Source: Dillenia suffruticosa
Lineage: Eukaryota > Streptophyta > Magnoliopsida > Dilleniales > Dilleniaceae
Direction of reading: 5' to 3'
Length of the DNA stretch: 64,000 nt
Assembly: GCA_033439265.1 (NCBI GenBank)
Contig: JAVTVX010000031.1
Coordinates: 7,425,501-7,489,500 of the forward strand
Positions 25,646 through 38,199 of the stretch are shown here, one piece after another. Each line of letters begins with the position of its first letter. The stretch's first letter is position 1. A program made the position numbers and the translations under genes. Below the pieces are notes generated by a model. The model saw only the letters and a program-made list of their open reading frames with translations. It made no database searches and was not told the origin of the DNA.

Positions 25646-28113
25646 TGTCACGCCCCGAACCGGGATCGTGAACAGCCGCCCGTTATCCTGAATGCCGGCT
25701 GTATTTTTACAGAAAATCGGACAGAACCTCCCCATATTTCGGAGGTTTCCCAAATACAATTTATCCTGTATAAATCACAACCACTCTGTAATATAATCAA
25801 ATGGTCATTCCGGCCTCTCCAAATCAACCAATTTCACAACCAACATCCAGATAACGCAAGACTATAAAAATTTCTAACAATCTAACAACAGACCTCTACT
25901 ACCATGCCCCCGTCAAAGGCATAGACAGCCGCCAGTCGTCCCTCCTGTGATTTAGAGGAGGCACCGAGCGATCCTAGAGGACACTTCTAAGACATGACAC
26001 ATTCCCAAACACTTACACAATGAACCAAAAATGCCTCAATGCAATGTTATGCAATGAAGTGTCCACATTCATATAGTCATTCCAGAATTATACAATGGTC
26101 GTCTATCGACCACATAATACATATATATCACCAATACAGTTGCTAACTCATGACATTTGCAGCGGAAATATACAATAACTCCTTAGATCCATATCAAATC
26201 TCCCAATGATACTGAGCATCCTAAAAGCAACGCTTCTTGCCAAATACTATCTCTGAAACAAGAAGCGAAATGAGGGGTGAGTACTTGGGAAGAATACTCA
26301 GTGAGTGAGTGGGTCAATGCAATCGTCAAATATGAAGTGTGAAGCTGGAGTGTCAAAACACAAGTATACAAATCATATTTCAAATCATCATGCTTTTCAT
26401 TTCAACAATATATCATTTGCACGCATTATCAAGTCAAGTATGCATCCAAAGCACTGTCATTAAAATCATAAAGCTGCCAGCCGAAAATATCCTGGCAGAG
26501 GTCTACCGCGACCTATGACAGGTGCACCGGGGGTGTTATATGCAAGTTTATTTAAAGTGCTCTCTACCCCGGCGTTGGCGACAAATCTTGTCAGGTGCTA
26601 CACTTGGAGAGGATATCCAAATCCAAATCCAAATCCAAATCCTCCCCCTTTCGGGTTCAACCTGGCTAGTACCGTGTCGATAATCAAATCACGACAACTC
26701 GTGGGATACCCCAGGCCTAGGCATATCCGGACACCACCAAAGCGTCTCTCACGGTGTCCTTCGTAGTTACGGAACAATACATATCAAAGCCCTCAAGGCC
26801 AAAATCAATATCATATCAAAATGTGCCGAAGTCAGGTTCATAAACCAATGCAACATAGAGCATAAAATGGCACATTATACATTTCAACCACATGGATGCA
26901 TAATTTCATAATTCAACACAGTTTTTAGACACTCCATCGGTTCACAAAAATCAATTTTAAAACCAGTCAAAACATTTCAAGTATATGACAAATCATTCTC
27001 AATATCAAAATGTTGTAAAATAGGGTTTACACATTAAACAAAAGTATTAAAATAAATCTCACTCACCGTATACGGGAGGGTGATCACTCCCTATTTTAAA
27101 AGCCAATTCAAATCTGATCGCTCAAGTCTCCAATGAGATTTTCCTAATTAATCATCATAATTCGATATCAAATAAGGGTCTAGTTATGGATTTTCAATTT
27201 TCTTTCCAACCAAAACTACCTAATTTGATAAAATTTATTCAAGAGTTAAAGAGATTTCCTTTCTCTCACCTAGGGTTCCTCGAATCTCGAACCTAACTTT
27301 CGTTTGCCCGTCGGTTTGGTCTAAAACCTGAATGTTTCCAAATTTGAAACAATTGTGAGCAATTTAAGTCCAATTACTAAAGAATTTCGAAACCCTAGTA
27401 CGGAAATCGAAACTTTGAGTCATTTACCTTTGCAGAGGCTCACAGATTGTCATGGGCCGTCGCGGGCTCGTGGGTTTCGAGCTGGCGGGCTGATGGGCTG
27501 GCGGGCCTGGTGGGCCTGCGGGTCTGATGGGTCTGGTGGGCCGCGGGCCGGACTGGGCCGCGTGCTGGACTGGGCCGCAGTGGCTAAGGCTTGCGCTCGC
27601 GAGCTGGATCGAGCGCTCGCGCAATGAGTCACTCGTTGGAGCGCTCGCGCTCGAGCAGTGGATCACGCGCTGGAGCACGCTGTGCTCGTGCTGGGGTGTG
27701 CTCGAGGGGCGCAGGGGCTCATGCAGAGGCGCGCAAGGGCGCGCTGGCGCTCGTGCTGGGGCGTGCTCGAGGCGCGTAGGGGCTCGTGCAGAGGCGCGCA
27801 AGGGGCTCGCTGGCGCTCGTGCAGGAGCATGCAGAGGTGCGCAGGGGCTCGTACAAAGGCGCGCAAGGGCGCGCTGGCGCTCGTGCAGGAGCATGTAGAG
27901 GTGCGCAGGGGGTCACGCACTGCTCGCGCTGGGCTCGCGCGCTACTCGCGATGCACTCGCGCTGGCGCTCGGGAGAGCGCGCAGTCGCGCGAAGGAGAGC
28001 GCAATGGTGCTCGTACAAGGAGGAGCTACAGCGGCTCGCTCGCGGGAGGGAGGAGCTGCAGCGGCTGGGTGGCGCACGGCGATCTTCGCGGCGGAGGATG
28101 GCAGCGGGAGGGA

Positions 28114-28158
<45 letters not shown>

Positions 28159-28401
28159 GCGGAGAGAGGGAAACAGTAAGGGAGAAGAAGAAAAAGAATA
28201 AGATGGTGGTGGTGGTGGTTGCTCGCGGTGGCGATGGCAGAAGGAGGCGCTGCCGTGGGAGAGGAAGCGGTGGGGAGAGGGGAGATGAAAAGTCAGAGAG
28301 AGCAGGAGAAAGAGAGAGAGAGAATGGGGAAATGGAAGAAAAATTAGGGCTTTAAGCCCTAATTTTAAATTTCCCTTTTTTTTTTTGTTTTGGGTATTAC
28401 A
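25646..28401 (-). repeat. Left (3') LTR of Gypsy element C
   Basis: 2756 bp from TGTCACGCCCCG to GTATTACA. The outer part aligns well with the LTRs of A and D; the middle differs (near 27070 it has CCGTATACGGGAGGG). A GC-rich, CpG-rich core at about 27440-28080 is built from imperfect repeats around GCTCGTGCAGAGGCGCGCA. Several long overlapping frames here on both strands are by-products of this composition. A GA tract and a palindrome (28341-28365) stand near the end. Confidence 0.92.
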
Positions 28402-31400
28402 TTTGCTAACCCCCTAAAAATAAGTCTCGTCCTCGAGACTAAAAGAAACCATACAGAGAAAAGTTGGGGATGTTATCTTCTCATGGCTTCCTCAGGCTCC
28501 CAGGTCTGTTCCTCGACCTGGTCGCTTCTCCACAAAACTCTAACAAGAGGAACCTTTTTGCTCCGTAACTTTCTGACCTGTCGATCCAGAATAGTCACGG
28601 GCTAAACAGGTAAGCTCAAGTCCTCTCGAAACTCAACTGGCGGAGCCTCTAAAATGTGTGAAGGATCTGGTTGAAATTTTCTAAGTACTGAGACATGAAA
28701 TATATCATGAATGCGCGATAGGTCTGCTAGCAGCTCCAATTTATATGCTACACTTCCGACCCTCTCAAAGATACGGAAGGGCCCAATATACCTGGGGCTC
28801 AACTTCTCTCGCTGCCCAAATCTAATGACTCCCTTCAAGGGAGATATCTTTAAGAATACCATGTCTCCCACAGTAAACTCTAGAGGTCGCCGCCTACGAT
28901 CTGCATAGGATTTCTGTCTATCTTGAGTGGCTTTCATCCGCGTACGGATAATCTTCACTTTCTCCTTCGTCTCCTCTACCAACTCAACATTGGTGAGTCG
29001 TCGCTCATCAACCTCATCCCAGCACAACGTGGTACGACACTTCCTCCTATACAATGCCTCATAAGGTGGTATGCCAATGCTCGCCTGATAGCTATTATTA
29101 TAGGCGAACTCCACTAACGGAAGATGCCGATCCCAACTCCTCCAGAAATCTATAACACATGCCCTAAGCATGTCCTCTAAAGTCTGAATGGTCCTCTCCG
29201 ATTGACCATCTGTTTGGGGGTGATACGCTGTGCTGAAATTCAGTCTAGTACCCAAAGCCTCCTGCAAACCGGGCCAAAAACGGGATGTAAATCTGAGGTC
29301 TCGATCTGATACTATCGATACTAAAACCCCATGCAGTCTCACAATCATATCAATATAGAGCCGTGCCAACGCCTCAAGTGAGTAATTATTCCTAATCGGG
29401 ATGAAGTGTGCGAACTTAGTAAGTCGGTCAACTATCACCCAAATAGCATCATGCTGTGTCGAAGTCCACGGTAATCCCACTACAAAATCCATCGTGATAT
29501 GCTCCCACTTCCACTCAGGAATGGGAAGGGGCTGCAAAGTGCCAACTGGACGCTGGTGCTCAGCCTTTATCTACTGACATACAAGGCAACGAGCAATAAA
29601 TTCCGCAATTTCCCATTTCATACCCGACCACCAATAACTGTCTCTGATGGTGCGGTACATTTTAGTACTGTCAGGATGTAAAACATAGGCAGATGAATGG
29701 GCCTCCTCAAGAATAGCCCTGCGGAGATCACTATCTGCTAGTACACATACTCGATCTCGAAAAACGAATAGTCTATCATTGCGAACTCTAAAGTCATCAA
29801 TATCACCTCTGCTGGCTTTCTCATAAATACCTCGGAGCTCTTCATCACTCTGCTGAAGCTCCCTAATACGGTCGAGCAAACTCGGCCGAACCTCAAATCT
29901 GGCTAGTATAGCTCCCTAATCATCACTAGCCAACCTGACTCCCAAGGCTCGGAGTCCCAATAAACATGAGAGATAAGTACTCTCGGTAGTCTGAGAAGAG
30001 GAAGATGACTTCTGACTCAAGGCATCAGCCACTACATTAGCCTTGCCCGGATGATAGTCAATGATGAGTTCATAATCCTTTAGCAGCTCTAAATTCAGCT
30101 CCCTCTGAGTGAACAGATAGTTCAAACTCTTGTGATCTGTAAACACTCTGCATGTGACCCCATATAAATAGTGGCGCCAAATCTTTAGCGTAAAGACTAT
30201 GGCCGCCAACTCCAAATCGTGCGTAGGATAATTCACCTCGTGTTTCTTTAGCTGTCGCGAAGCATAGGCGATAACTCTACCATCCTGCATCAATACACAG
30301 CCCAATCCCTGCCTGCTGGCGTCACTGTATACCACATACTCTCGACTACTCGTGGGAAGGGCTAGAATCGGAGTGGACGTCAATCGCTGTTTGAGCTCCT
30401 AAAAGCTCACCTCACAACGATCATCCCATACAAACTTGACACCTTTTCGCGTCAATCTAGATAACGGAGCAGCAATTCGAGAAAAGCCCTCTACAAATCT
30501 GCGGTAATACCTGGATAGGCCAAGAAAACTCCTGATCTCAGTCACTGTCTACGGCTGCTCCCATCTCGTAACGGCATCGAATTTTTGCGGATCGACAAAA
30601 ATACCCTCCGCATAAACTATGTGGCCAAGAAAACCAATCTGCCGCAGCCAAAATTAACACTTGATGAACTTGGCATAAAGTTGTTTCTCACGAAGAGTCT
30701 GCAGAATCACCCTAAGGTCCTGAGCATGCTCAACATCACTCCGCGAGTAGACTAAGATATCATCAATAAAAACAATAACGAACCAGTCCAAATAATCATG
30801 AAAAATTCGATTCATCAAGTCTATGAATGCAGCAGGGGCATTAGTCAGCCCAAACGGCATGACTAGAAATTCGTAGTGCCCGTATCGAGTGCGAAAAACT
30901 GTCTTTGGCACGTCTTGACTCCTAATCCGCAACTGATGATATCCCGATCGAAGATCAATCTTTGAGAAAACTTGAGCACCTTGCAATTGATCAAATAAAT
31001 CATCTATGCGAGACAGTGGATATCTGTTCTTCACAGTCACCCGATTAAGTTGTCTGTAATTCACACACAATCTCAATGAGCCATCTTTCTTCTTTACAAA
31101 CAGTACTGGAGCACCCCAAGTGGACGTGCTAGGACGAATAAACCCCTTATCCAGTAACTCCTGCAATTGGACCTTGAGCTCCCTTAGCTCAGCCGGCACA
31201 ATCCTGTATAGCGGCATAGAGATAGAAGTAGTCTCTGAAGCTAAATCGATTTCAAAGTCAAACTCCCGAACCGGTGGTAATCCGGGTAGCTCCTCGGGGA
31301 AAATATCCGGAAAGTCCTGTACCACTGGGACATCCTCCAGTCTCGGTCCCTGAGCAGTGGTGTCAATGATATGAGCCAGGTAAGCCGCACATCCATGGCG

Positions 31401-33818
31401 AATCATGCGTCTGGCCTCCAAAACTGAAATGACATAGCGGGGTAAAACCCGCCTCTCGCCCTCAAAAATCAACATTGGCTGATCGGGTTTTCGAAACTCC
31501 ACATGCTTCTTAAAGCAGTCAACTGAAGCCCGATACATATGTAGCCAATCCATCCCCAAGATGGCATCAAAATCAGCCATGGCGAGGGGGATTAGATCTG
31601 CTTTCAGCACTGTATCCCCAACTTTGATCTCACATTCTCTATACACTGTGTCGCGCACAATCTGCTCACCCAGAGGAGTCATGACCAATAGCTCCTCGTC
31701 CAATGGTAAGAGCGGCCTGTCAGAATGTCGAAAGAATTGATCGCTCACATACGAATAGTTAGACCCCGTGTCAATAAGGATACGAGCATCTATTCCGAAG
31801 ATAGGTAGAGTACCTATCATTGAACAAAATGCACATAAACTTAGAATAATTTCAAATTTGATATGTATATATATATGTCAAAATAGTTAAGCCTCTAAGG
31901 CTTCTACAACTTCAGTATACAAAGATGTCAGAGTAGTATCATGTCGACAAAAGGGAACACAACATAAAATACCTATACGACTGATACAATGCTGACATCC
32001 TCAAAAGAAGTGAAAATACGAATAGAGATCCTATTCTACAGGATCAGAAGGAGGAGTACCCATGATGATGTCGGGGTTCGCCTGGGCGTCCTTTTGCTTC
32101 ATGGCATAAACCCGGGCCTGAACCCTAGGCTGCTTTCGTGCCTGAGTTTGCACTGTGTTACTTCCAGTGGTCACCCTGGGAGTAGAAGCTACTGGCCGAG
32201 CAGGCTGCCCCTGCTGTCCTATACGAGGAGTACTAGTGCGGCTCAGTGAACTCTATCCTCCGAGTCCTAACTCAGGACAAAAACTCTTAATATGCCCAGA
32301 CTTCCCACAGTGGAACCAAGTGACCATCACTGAACAAGCTCTTATCGGATGAGACTTATTGCACCTGCGGCAATAAAGATGCCACTGAGTAGTATACTGT
32401 GAAGGGTGAGTCGGAGCAGGCTGTCTAAACTCATGGGAGTACTGTCCCCATCCCAGCTCAAGAAATCCATATCCAAATCCGCCTCTGTGCGAACTGGATC
32501 CCCTGCCCCTCTTGGAGTTCTGCACAAACTGAGACTTCTCTTTCTTTCTTTTCTGCTCTCTACTCTCTTTCTGCCTAGTCTCTGCACGGACCAAAGCCTC
32601 CGCGCTGTGAGCAGAGTCTATCACCTCGGCCAGTGTAAACTGTGGAGTAACAGTCATATACTTCTTTATGCTGAGACTAAAACCGTCCTCAAATTTGAAG
32701 CGCAAATACTGAGGTGTAGCTAGATCTAGTACGAATGCGGTGAGTCTTCACATATCTGCCACGGACTCCGAGACAGATCTGGACCCCTATGTAAGCTATC
32801 CCAACTCTGACCTCATCCTGTCCTACTGGTAGAGTGGGAAAAATCTGCGGTCAAACTCCCAAAGGAAGTCGTCCCACCGCAATGGCTCTATCGCCTCATC
32901 AGTGAGGGTCTCCCACCATGAGAGGGCCTCTCCCTCTAATAATCACTCTGCCACTTTCAGACAAAGCTCCTCTCCAATCCCCAGATCATTCAGAATCCTG
33001 CGGGTGCGGTTGATCCAATGCTTGGCTGCCGCAGCATCACCAAGCCCTGCAAAATCTGTACACCCCAACTGACGAGCCTCCTTAACCAACTGAGTCAACT
33101 TATGTACCCATTTAAGAATAGCCGATGTAGTCTCACTCGGCTCAGACAAAGTAGAAGGACCGGCCACCGGCGGTGGAATCGGTGCCGTAGGAACTGGCGC
33201 TGCTGCAGGTGCAGGCGCCGCTGTAGGAGGTGGTGGGGGCGGAATCTCGACCCCATGCGAAGCGTACCACTCGTACACCTGTCGAAAGGCGTCGAGTGTG
33301 GGTACGGGAGTCTCAGCCTGAGCAGCTGGCTGAGTAGGTGTCGGTGGTGGCACGCGAGCTGAGGTACGATCCTCCGGCTCGTCTAAGTCCTCTGGTATTC
33401 GTGGGTTCTCGGGTGCCCGAGGTGCATCTGGCACTAATAGACCCTCAAGCGATGCGAATCTAGCACCTCTCCTTCCACGTCTAAATGGCATAATTCTGCA
33501 AGAGAAATATGCTTATTAAGTATCATAAAAAGAATAGGCACGGTTCAAGAATTTTTGACTAATCATAGCATGGCTACCCTCACAAAAGAATGAAATTCTT
33601 AGTTCAATAGAAAAAGAATATAGTATGTTAGGTTAGATACAACCGTATCTAACCCCCTAAAATAGATGAACTCATATACCTATGACCATGTACTGGGATT
33701 TCATGACTGTATAAGACTCACATGCATTGAGGACTTTAAACACAAGCACATGCGGGAATGTTTCCAAGACTCTCTTCCTACATAGCTCTTAACTAAGTCA
33801 CTCTGATACCAATCCAAC

Positions 33819-36279
33819 TGTCACGCCCCGAACCAGAATCGTGAACAGCCGCCCGTTATCCTGAATGCCGGCTGTATTTTTACAGAAAATCGGACAGAAT
33901 CTCCCCATATTTCGGAAGTTTCCCAAATACAATTTATCCTGTATAAATCACAATCATTCTGTAATATAATCAAATGGTCATTTCGGCCTCTCCAAATCAA
34001 CCAATCTCACAACCAACATCCAGATAAAGCAAGGCTATAAAAATTTCTAACAATTTAGCCACAGACCTCTACTGCCATGCCCCCGTCAAAGGTATGGACA
34101 GCCGCCAGTCACCCCTCCTGTGATTTAGAGGAGGCACCGAGCGATCCTAGAGGACACTTCTAAGACATGACACATTCCCAAATACTTACACAATGAACCA
34201 GAAATGCCTCAATGCAATGTTATGCAATGACATGTCCACATTCAAACAGTCATCCCAAAATTATACAATGGTCGTCTATCGACCTCATAATACATATATA
34301 CACCAATACAGTTGCTAACTCACGAAATTTACAGCGGAAATATACAATAACTTCTCAAATCCAGATCAAATCTCCCAATGATACTGAGCGTCCTAAAAGC
34401 AACGCTCCTTGCCAAATACTATCTCTGAAACAAGAAGGGAAATGAGGGGTGAGTACTTGGGAAAAATACTCAGTGAGTGAGTGGGTCAATGCAATCGTCA
34501 AATATGAAGTGTGAAGCTGGAGTGTCAAAACACAAGTATACAAATCATATTTCAAATCATCATACTTTTCATTTCAACAATATGTCATTTGCACGCATTA
34601 TCAAGTCAAGTATGCATCCAAAGCACTGTCATTAAAATCATAGAGCTGCCAGCCGAAAATGTCCTGGCAGAGGTCTACCGCGACCTATGACAGGCGCACC
34701 GGGGGTGTTATATGCAAGTTTATTTAAAGTGCTCTCTACCCTGGCATTGGCGACGAATCTCGTCCAGGTGCTAGACTTGGAGAGGATATCCAAATCCAAA
34801 TCCAAATCCTCTCCCTTTCGGGTTCAACCTGGCTAGTACCGTGTCGATAATCAAATCACGACAACTCGTAGGATACCCCAGGTCTAGGCATATCCGGACG
34901 CCACCAAAGCGTCTCTCACTGTGTCTTTCGTAGCTACGGAACAATACATATCAAAACCGTCTAGGCCAAAATCAATATCATATCAAAATGTGCCGAAGTC
35001 AGGTTCATAAACCAATGCAACATAGAGCATAAAATGGCACATTATATATTTCAACCACATGGATGCATAATTTCATAATTCAACACAGTTTTTGGACACT
35101 CCATCAGTTCACAAAAATCAATTTTTAAATCAGTAAAAACATTTCAAGTATACGACAAATCATGCTCATTATCAAAATGTTGTAAAATAGGGTTTACATA
35201 TTAAACAAAAGTATTGAAATAAATCCCACTCACCGTATACGGGAGGGTGATCACTCCCTATTTTAGAAACCAATTCAAATCTGACCGTTCAAATCTCCAA
35301 TGAGATTTTCCTAATTAATCATCACAATTCGATATCAAATAAGGGTCTAGTTATAGATCTTCAATTTTTTTTCCAATCAAAACTACCTAATTTGATAAAA
35401 TTTATTCAAGAGTTAAAGAGATTTCCTTTCTCTCACCTAGAGTTCCTCGGATCTCGGATCTAGCTTTCGTTCGCCCGTCGGTTTGGTCTAAACCCTGAAT
35501 GTTTCCAAATTTGAAACAATTGTGAGCAGTTTAAGTCCAATTACTAAAGAATTTCGAAACCCTAGTGCAGAAATCGAAACTTTAAGTCATTTACCTTCGC
35601 AGAGGCTCACGGACTATCATGGGCAGTCGCGGGCTCGTGGGCCACGAGCTGGCGGGCTGATGGGCTGGCTGGCCTGGTGGGCCGCGGGTCTGATGGGTCT
35701 AGTAGGCCGCGGGCCGGACTGGGCCGCGTGCTAGACTGGGCCGCAATGGCTAGGACTCGCACTCGCGAGCTGGATCGAGCGCTCGCGCAATGGGTTGCGC
35801 GCTGGAGCGCTCGCGCTCGTGCTGGAGCGCGCTCGAGCAGTGGATCGCGCGCTGGAGTGCGCTGTGCTCGTGCTGGGGCGTGTTGGAGGCACGCAGGTGC
35901 TCGTGCAGAGGCGCGCAAGGGCGCGCTAGCGCTCGTGCAGGAGCGTGCAGAGGCGCGTAGAGGCTCGTACAGAGGCGCGCAAGGGCGCGTTGGCGCTCGT
36001 GCAGGAGCGTGCAGAGGTGAGCAGGGGGTCGCGCACTGCTCGCGCTGGGCTCGCGTGCTGCTCACGCTGGGCTCACGCGCTGCTCACGCTGGGCTCACGC
36101 GCTGCTCACGCTGGGCTCGCGCGCTAGCTCGTACTCGGGAGAGCGCACAGTCGCGCGAAGGAGAGCGCAATGGTGCTCGTGCAGGGAGGAGCTACAGCGA
36201 CTCGCTCGCGGGAGGGAGGGGCTGCAGCGGCTGGGTGGCGCACGGCGATCTTCGAGGCGGAGGATGGTAGCGGGAGGGA

Positions 36280-36310
<31 letters not shown>

Positions 36311-36567
36311 TGAGTGAGCCGCGGACAGAGAGAAACAGTAAGGGAGAAGAAGAAGAAGAATAAGATGGTGGTGGTAGTGGTTGATCGCGGTGGCGATGGC
36401 GGAAGGAGACGCTGCCGTGGGAGAGGAAGCGGCTGGGAGAGGGGAGATGAAAAGTCGGAGAGAGAGAGAGAGAAAGAGAGAGAGAGAAGGGGGAAATGGA
36501 AGAAAAATTAGGGCTTTAAGCCCTAATTTTAAATTTCCTTTTTTTTTTTTTTGTTTTGAGTGTTACA
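33819..36567 (-). repeat. Right (5') LTR of Gypsy element C
   Basis: 2749 bp from TGTCACGCCCCG to GTGTTACA. It has the same composition as its partner but differs in short tandem arrays: a 22-bp unit is present four times at 36037-36124, and the ATCCAA hexamer run near 34790 is shorter than the one near 26620. The TATACGGGAGGG block and the terminal palindrome (36505-36529) are kept. Confidence 0.92.
36037..36124. repeat. 22-bp tandem repeat, four copies, in the right LTR of C
   Basis: Unit TGCTCACGCTGGGCTCACGC plus two bases, four consecutive copies with one to three differences. The partner LTR has only about one unit in the matching place (near 27918-27950), so the array grew after insertion in one LTR or shrank in the other. 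Confidence 0.85.
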
Positions 36568-36729
36568 AAAATGGTCATTAAATTGTTTTGACCAAAAATA
36601 ATTTAAAATTAATCTTAAAATAAAAATTATTTATATTTTCAAAATCACTTGCATCATATGCGTTTGCTTGCCCACCGTGCAGGGTCATTCTTGCTCATCC
36701 ATGTTAGACAAGGCTAGTCGGGCTACCAC

Positions 36730-37022
36730 TACTACAACTACTAACCATAGGGTTAGTTGTTAATCATGATTAGTAAAAATAATTAGTAGTTAATTATAAA
36801 GTTAGGTGTATTAGTTAAATAGTTAATGAAATTAATTAATGATATTAGTATAAATAGTACTCAAATACATGTAATTAATAAGTAATGAAGTTATAAAGAA
36901 TTTTCTCATTCTCTCTTGTATTCTCTTTCTTTCTCTCTCTCTAGCTCTCTCCCCTCTCTATCTCTCTTTCTCTTTCTTCTCTTCCTAATCTCTCTCTTTC
37001 TCTCATATTCTGAATTGTTACA
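36730..37022 (+). repeat. 5' LTR of the TRIM-like element
   Basis: Contains ACAACTACTAACCATAGGG, ATTAGTATAAATAGTA (TATA-like) and a long CT-rich stretch, and ends ATTGTTACA. Its first bases are decayed relative to the TGTGACAACTA start of the partner. Confidence 0.75.
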
Positions 37023-37662
37023 AATTGGTATTAGAGTATACGAATTTTTGGTTAGTATTAAAAAATGGTAGAAGAAATTGATATGAAGTCATTGAAGAAA
37101 AAGTTTTGTATGAAGCCATTGAAGAATATCTCAAAAGGCAAGAAATTAAAATACAAAAATTTCATTCATATATTGACAAGAAAATTGATGAACAAAATCA
37201 AAAATTGGATACTTTTGTTGCAAGTCTTGATAACAAATTCAACGTATTATTGAAAAAATTTGGTATCAATGAAGATATGAAAATCTTGGTGGAAAAAGAG
37301 CAAGGAAAAGAAAAGAAATCGGATAGTATCATAACAAATCAAATGGTAGAAGAAATAATACCAAAATACAAGGAAAAGTAAAGTATTGTATCACTTTTTA
37401 AATCTCTCATTTTATCTACTCTTAGTGAAAAAATATTGAGAGAAGAGGAATTTCAAATATCTAAGAAAGAAGGGTCTTGCATGATCAAGAAGGAATGATC
37501 TTGGATGTTCAAGAAAGAAGGATCTTGTATGTCCAAGAAAGAATCTCCATCACCTTATTTCTCAACACAAATGCAAGTTTTGATTCAAAATTTATAAATT
37601 CAAATATCAATTCTTGATTTTCCATCATTGAGGACAAAGATATCTTCAAATGAGAGAAGTAT

Positions 37663-37966
37663 TGTGACAACTACTAACCATAGGATTAGTAGTTAATCAT
37701 AATTAGTAAAAATAGTTAGTAGTTAATTGTAAAGTATGTGTATTGGTTAAATAGTTAGTAAAATTAGTTAGTAATATTAGTATAAATAGTAGTCAAATAC
37801 ATGTAATAAATAAGTAATGAAATTGTAAAGAATTCTCTGATTCTCTCTTGAATTCTCTTTCTTTCTCTCTTTCTCTAGCTCTCTCTCTATCTCTCTTTCT
37901 CTTTCTTCTCTTCTTAATCTCTTTCTTTCTCTCATATTCTTTCTCTATCCTACTTAGATTGTGACA
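37663..37966 (+). repeat. 3' LTR of the TRIM-like element
   Basis: Starts TGTGACAACTACTAACC and ends GATTGTGACA. The same TATAAATAGTA and CT-rich tract as in the 5' copy are present. Confidence 0.75.
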
Positions 37967-38067
37967 AACTCCTTGAACCTGACTTAAGCCCCAGTTTGGT
38001 CAGCTCATGTCTGCCTGAGGCCTAAAATCGGGTGTCCCAAACATTGCTAAAAGAGAAAGCTATTCAA

Positions 38068-38073
38068 TTTATT
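38068..38073 (-). terminator. Candidate polyadenylation signal of the BBE-like gene
   Basis: AATAAA on the minus strand about 130 bases after the stop codon, in a T-rich (sense A-rich) stretch. Similar near-matches lie nearby, so the actual site is uncertain. Confidence 0.35.
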
Positions 38074-38199
38074 TTTGTTCTTTTTATTATTTTAATATAA
38101 AATAATAAATTTAGTATTATTGTTGTTGGCCTTCCTAGCCAAGTTGGTAACAAAGATACAAGAGATGATAGAGCAAATTCAATATCCAGAATTGAGGCA

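Larger units (their letters stand above)
25646..36567 (-). mobile_element. Tekay-like Gypsy (chromovirus) element C
   Basis: A minus-strand element with both LTRs and a perfect 5-bp duplication AAAAT (25641-25645, 36568-36572). From right to left: primer site (33801-33812), gag beginning MPFRRGRRGARFAS (33491) with a proline-rich stretch and a CCHC knuckle (FHCGKSGHIKSFC, about 32300), protease with [13 protein letters not shown] (about 31790), RT (about 31200-30650; [11 protein letters not shown]), RNase H (about 30380-29920; [11 protein letters not shown]), integrase (about 29880-28600; EHITMDFVVGLP) and a group-II chromodomain tail (about 28590-28480; VLWRSDQVEE). It is broken, with about five or six breaks, but clearly better preserved than A. 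LTR divergence is a few percent in sampled stretches, so it is probably somewhat younger than A. Confidence 0.93.
36730..37966 (+). mobile_element. Small non-autonomous LTR retrotransposon (TRIM-like)
   Basis: Two direct repeats of about 300 bp (36730-37022, 37663-37966) flank a 640-bp interior. Directly after the first repeat stands a primer-site-like TGGTATTAGAGT (37026-37037), a variant of the methionine-tRNA site. Before the second repeat is a weak purine tract (AAATGAGAGAAG). The interior holds one short open stretch (37106-37381, 91 codons, rich in Lys, Glu and Ile, probably helical; KRQEIKIQKFHSYIDKKIDE) and nothing resembling protease, RT or integrase. No clear 5-bp target duplication is seen. 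The size fits TRIM or small LARD elements. The repeats differ by several percent, so it is old. Confidence 0.75.

Noticed and set aside
27355-28355. Several long overlapping open frames rich in Arg, Ala and Gly
   Set aside because: They lie on both strands in the GC-rich repeat block of the left LTR of element C and recur in the right LTR. The composition has few stop codons; there is no domain or codon bias.
35522-36581. Open frames of up to 197 codons
   Set aside because: Same GC-rich LTR block in the right LTR of C; shadow frames of tandem repeats.
36901-37015. CT-rich tract as an independent microsatellite
   Set aside because: It is part of the LTR of the TRIM-like element and repeats in the second LTR at about 37845-37945.
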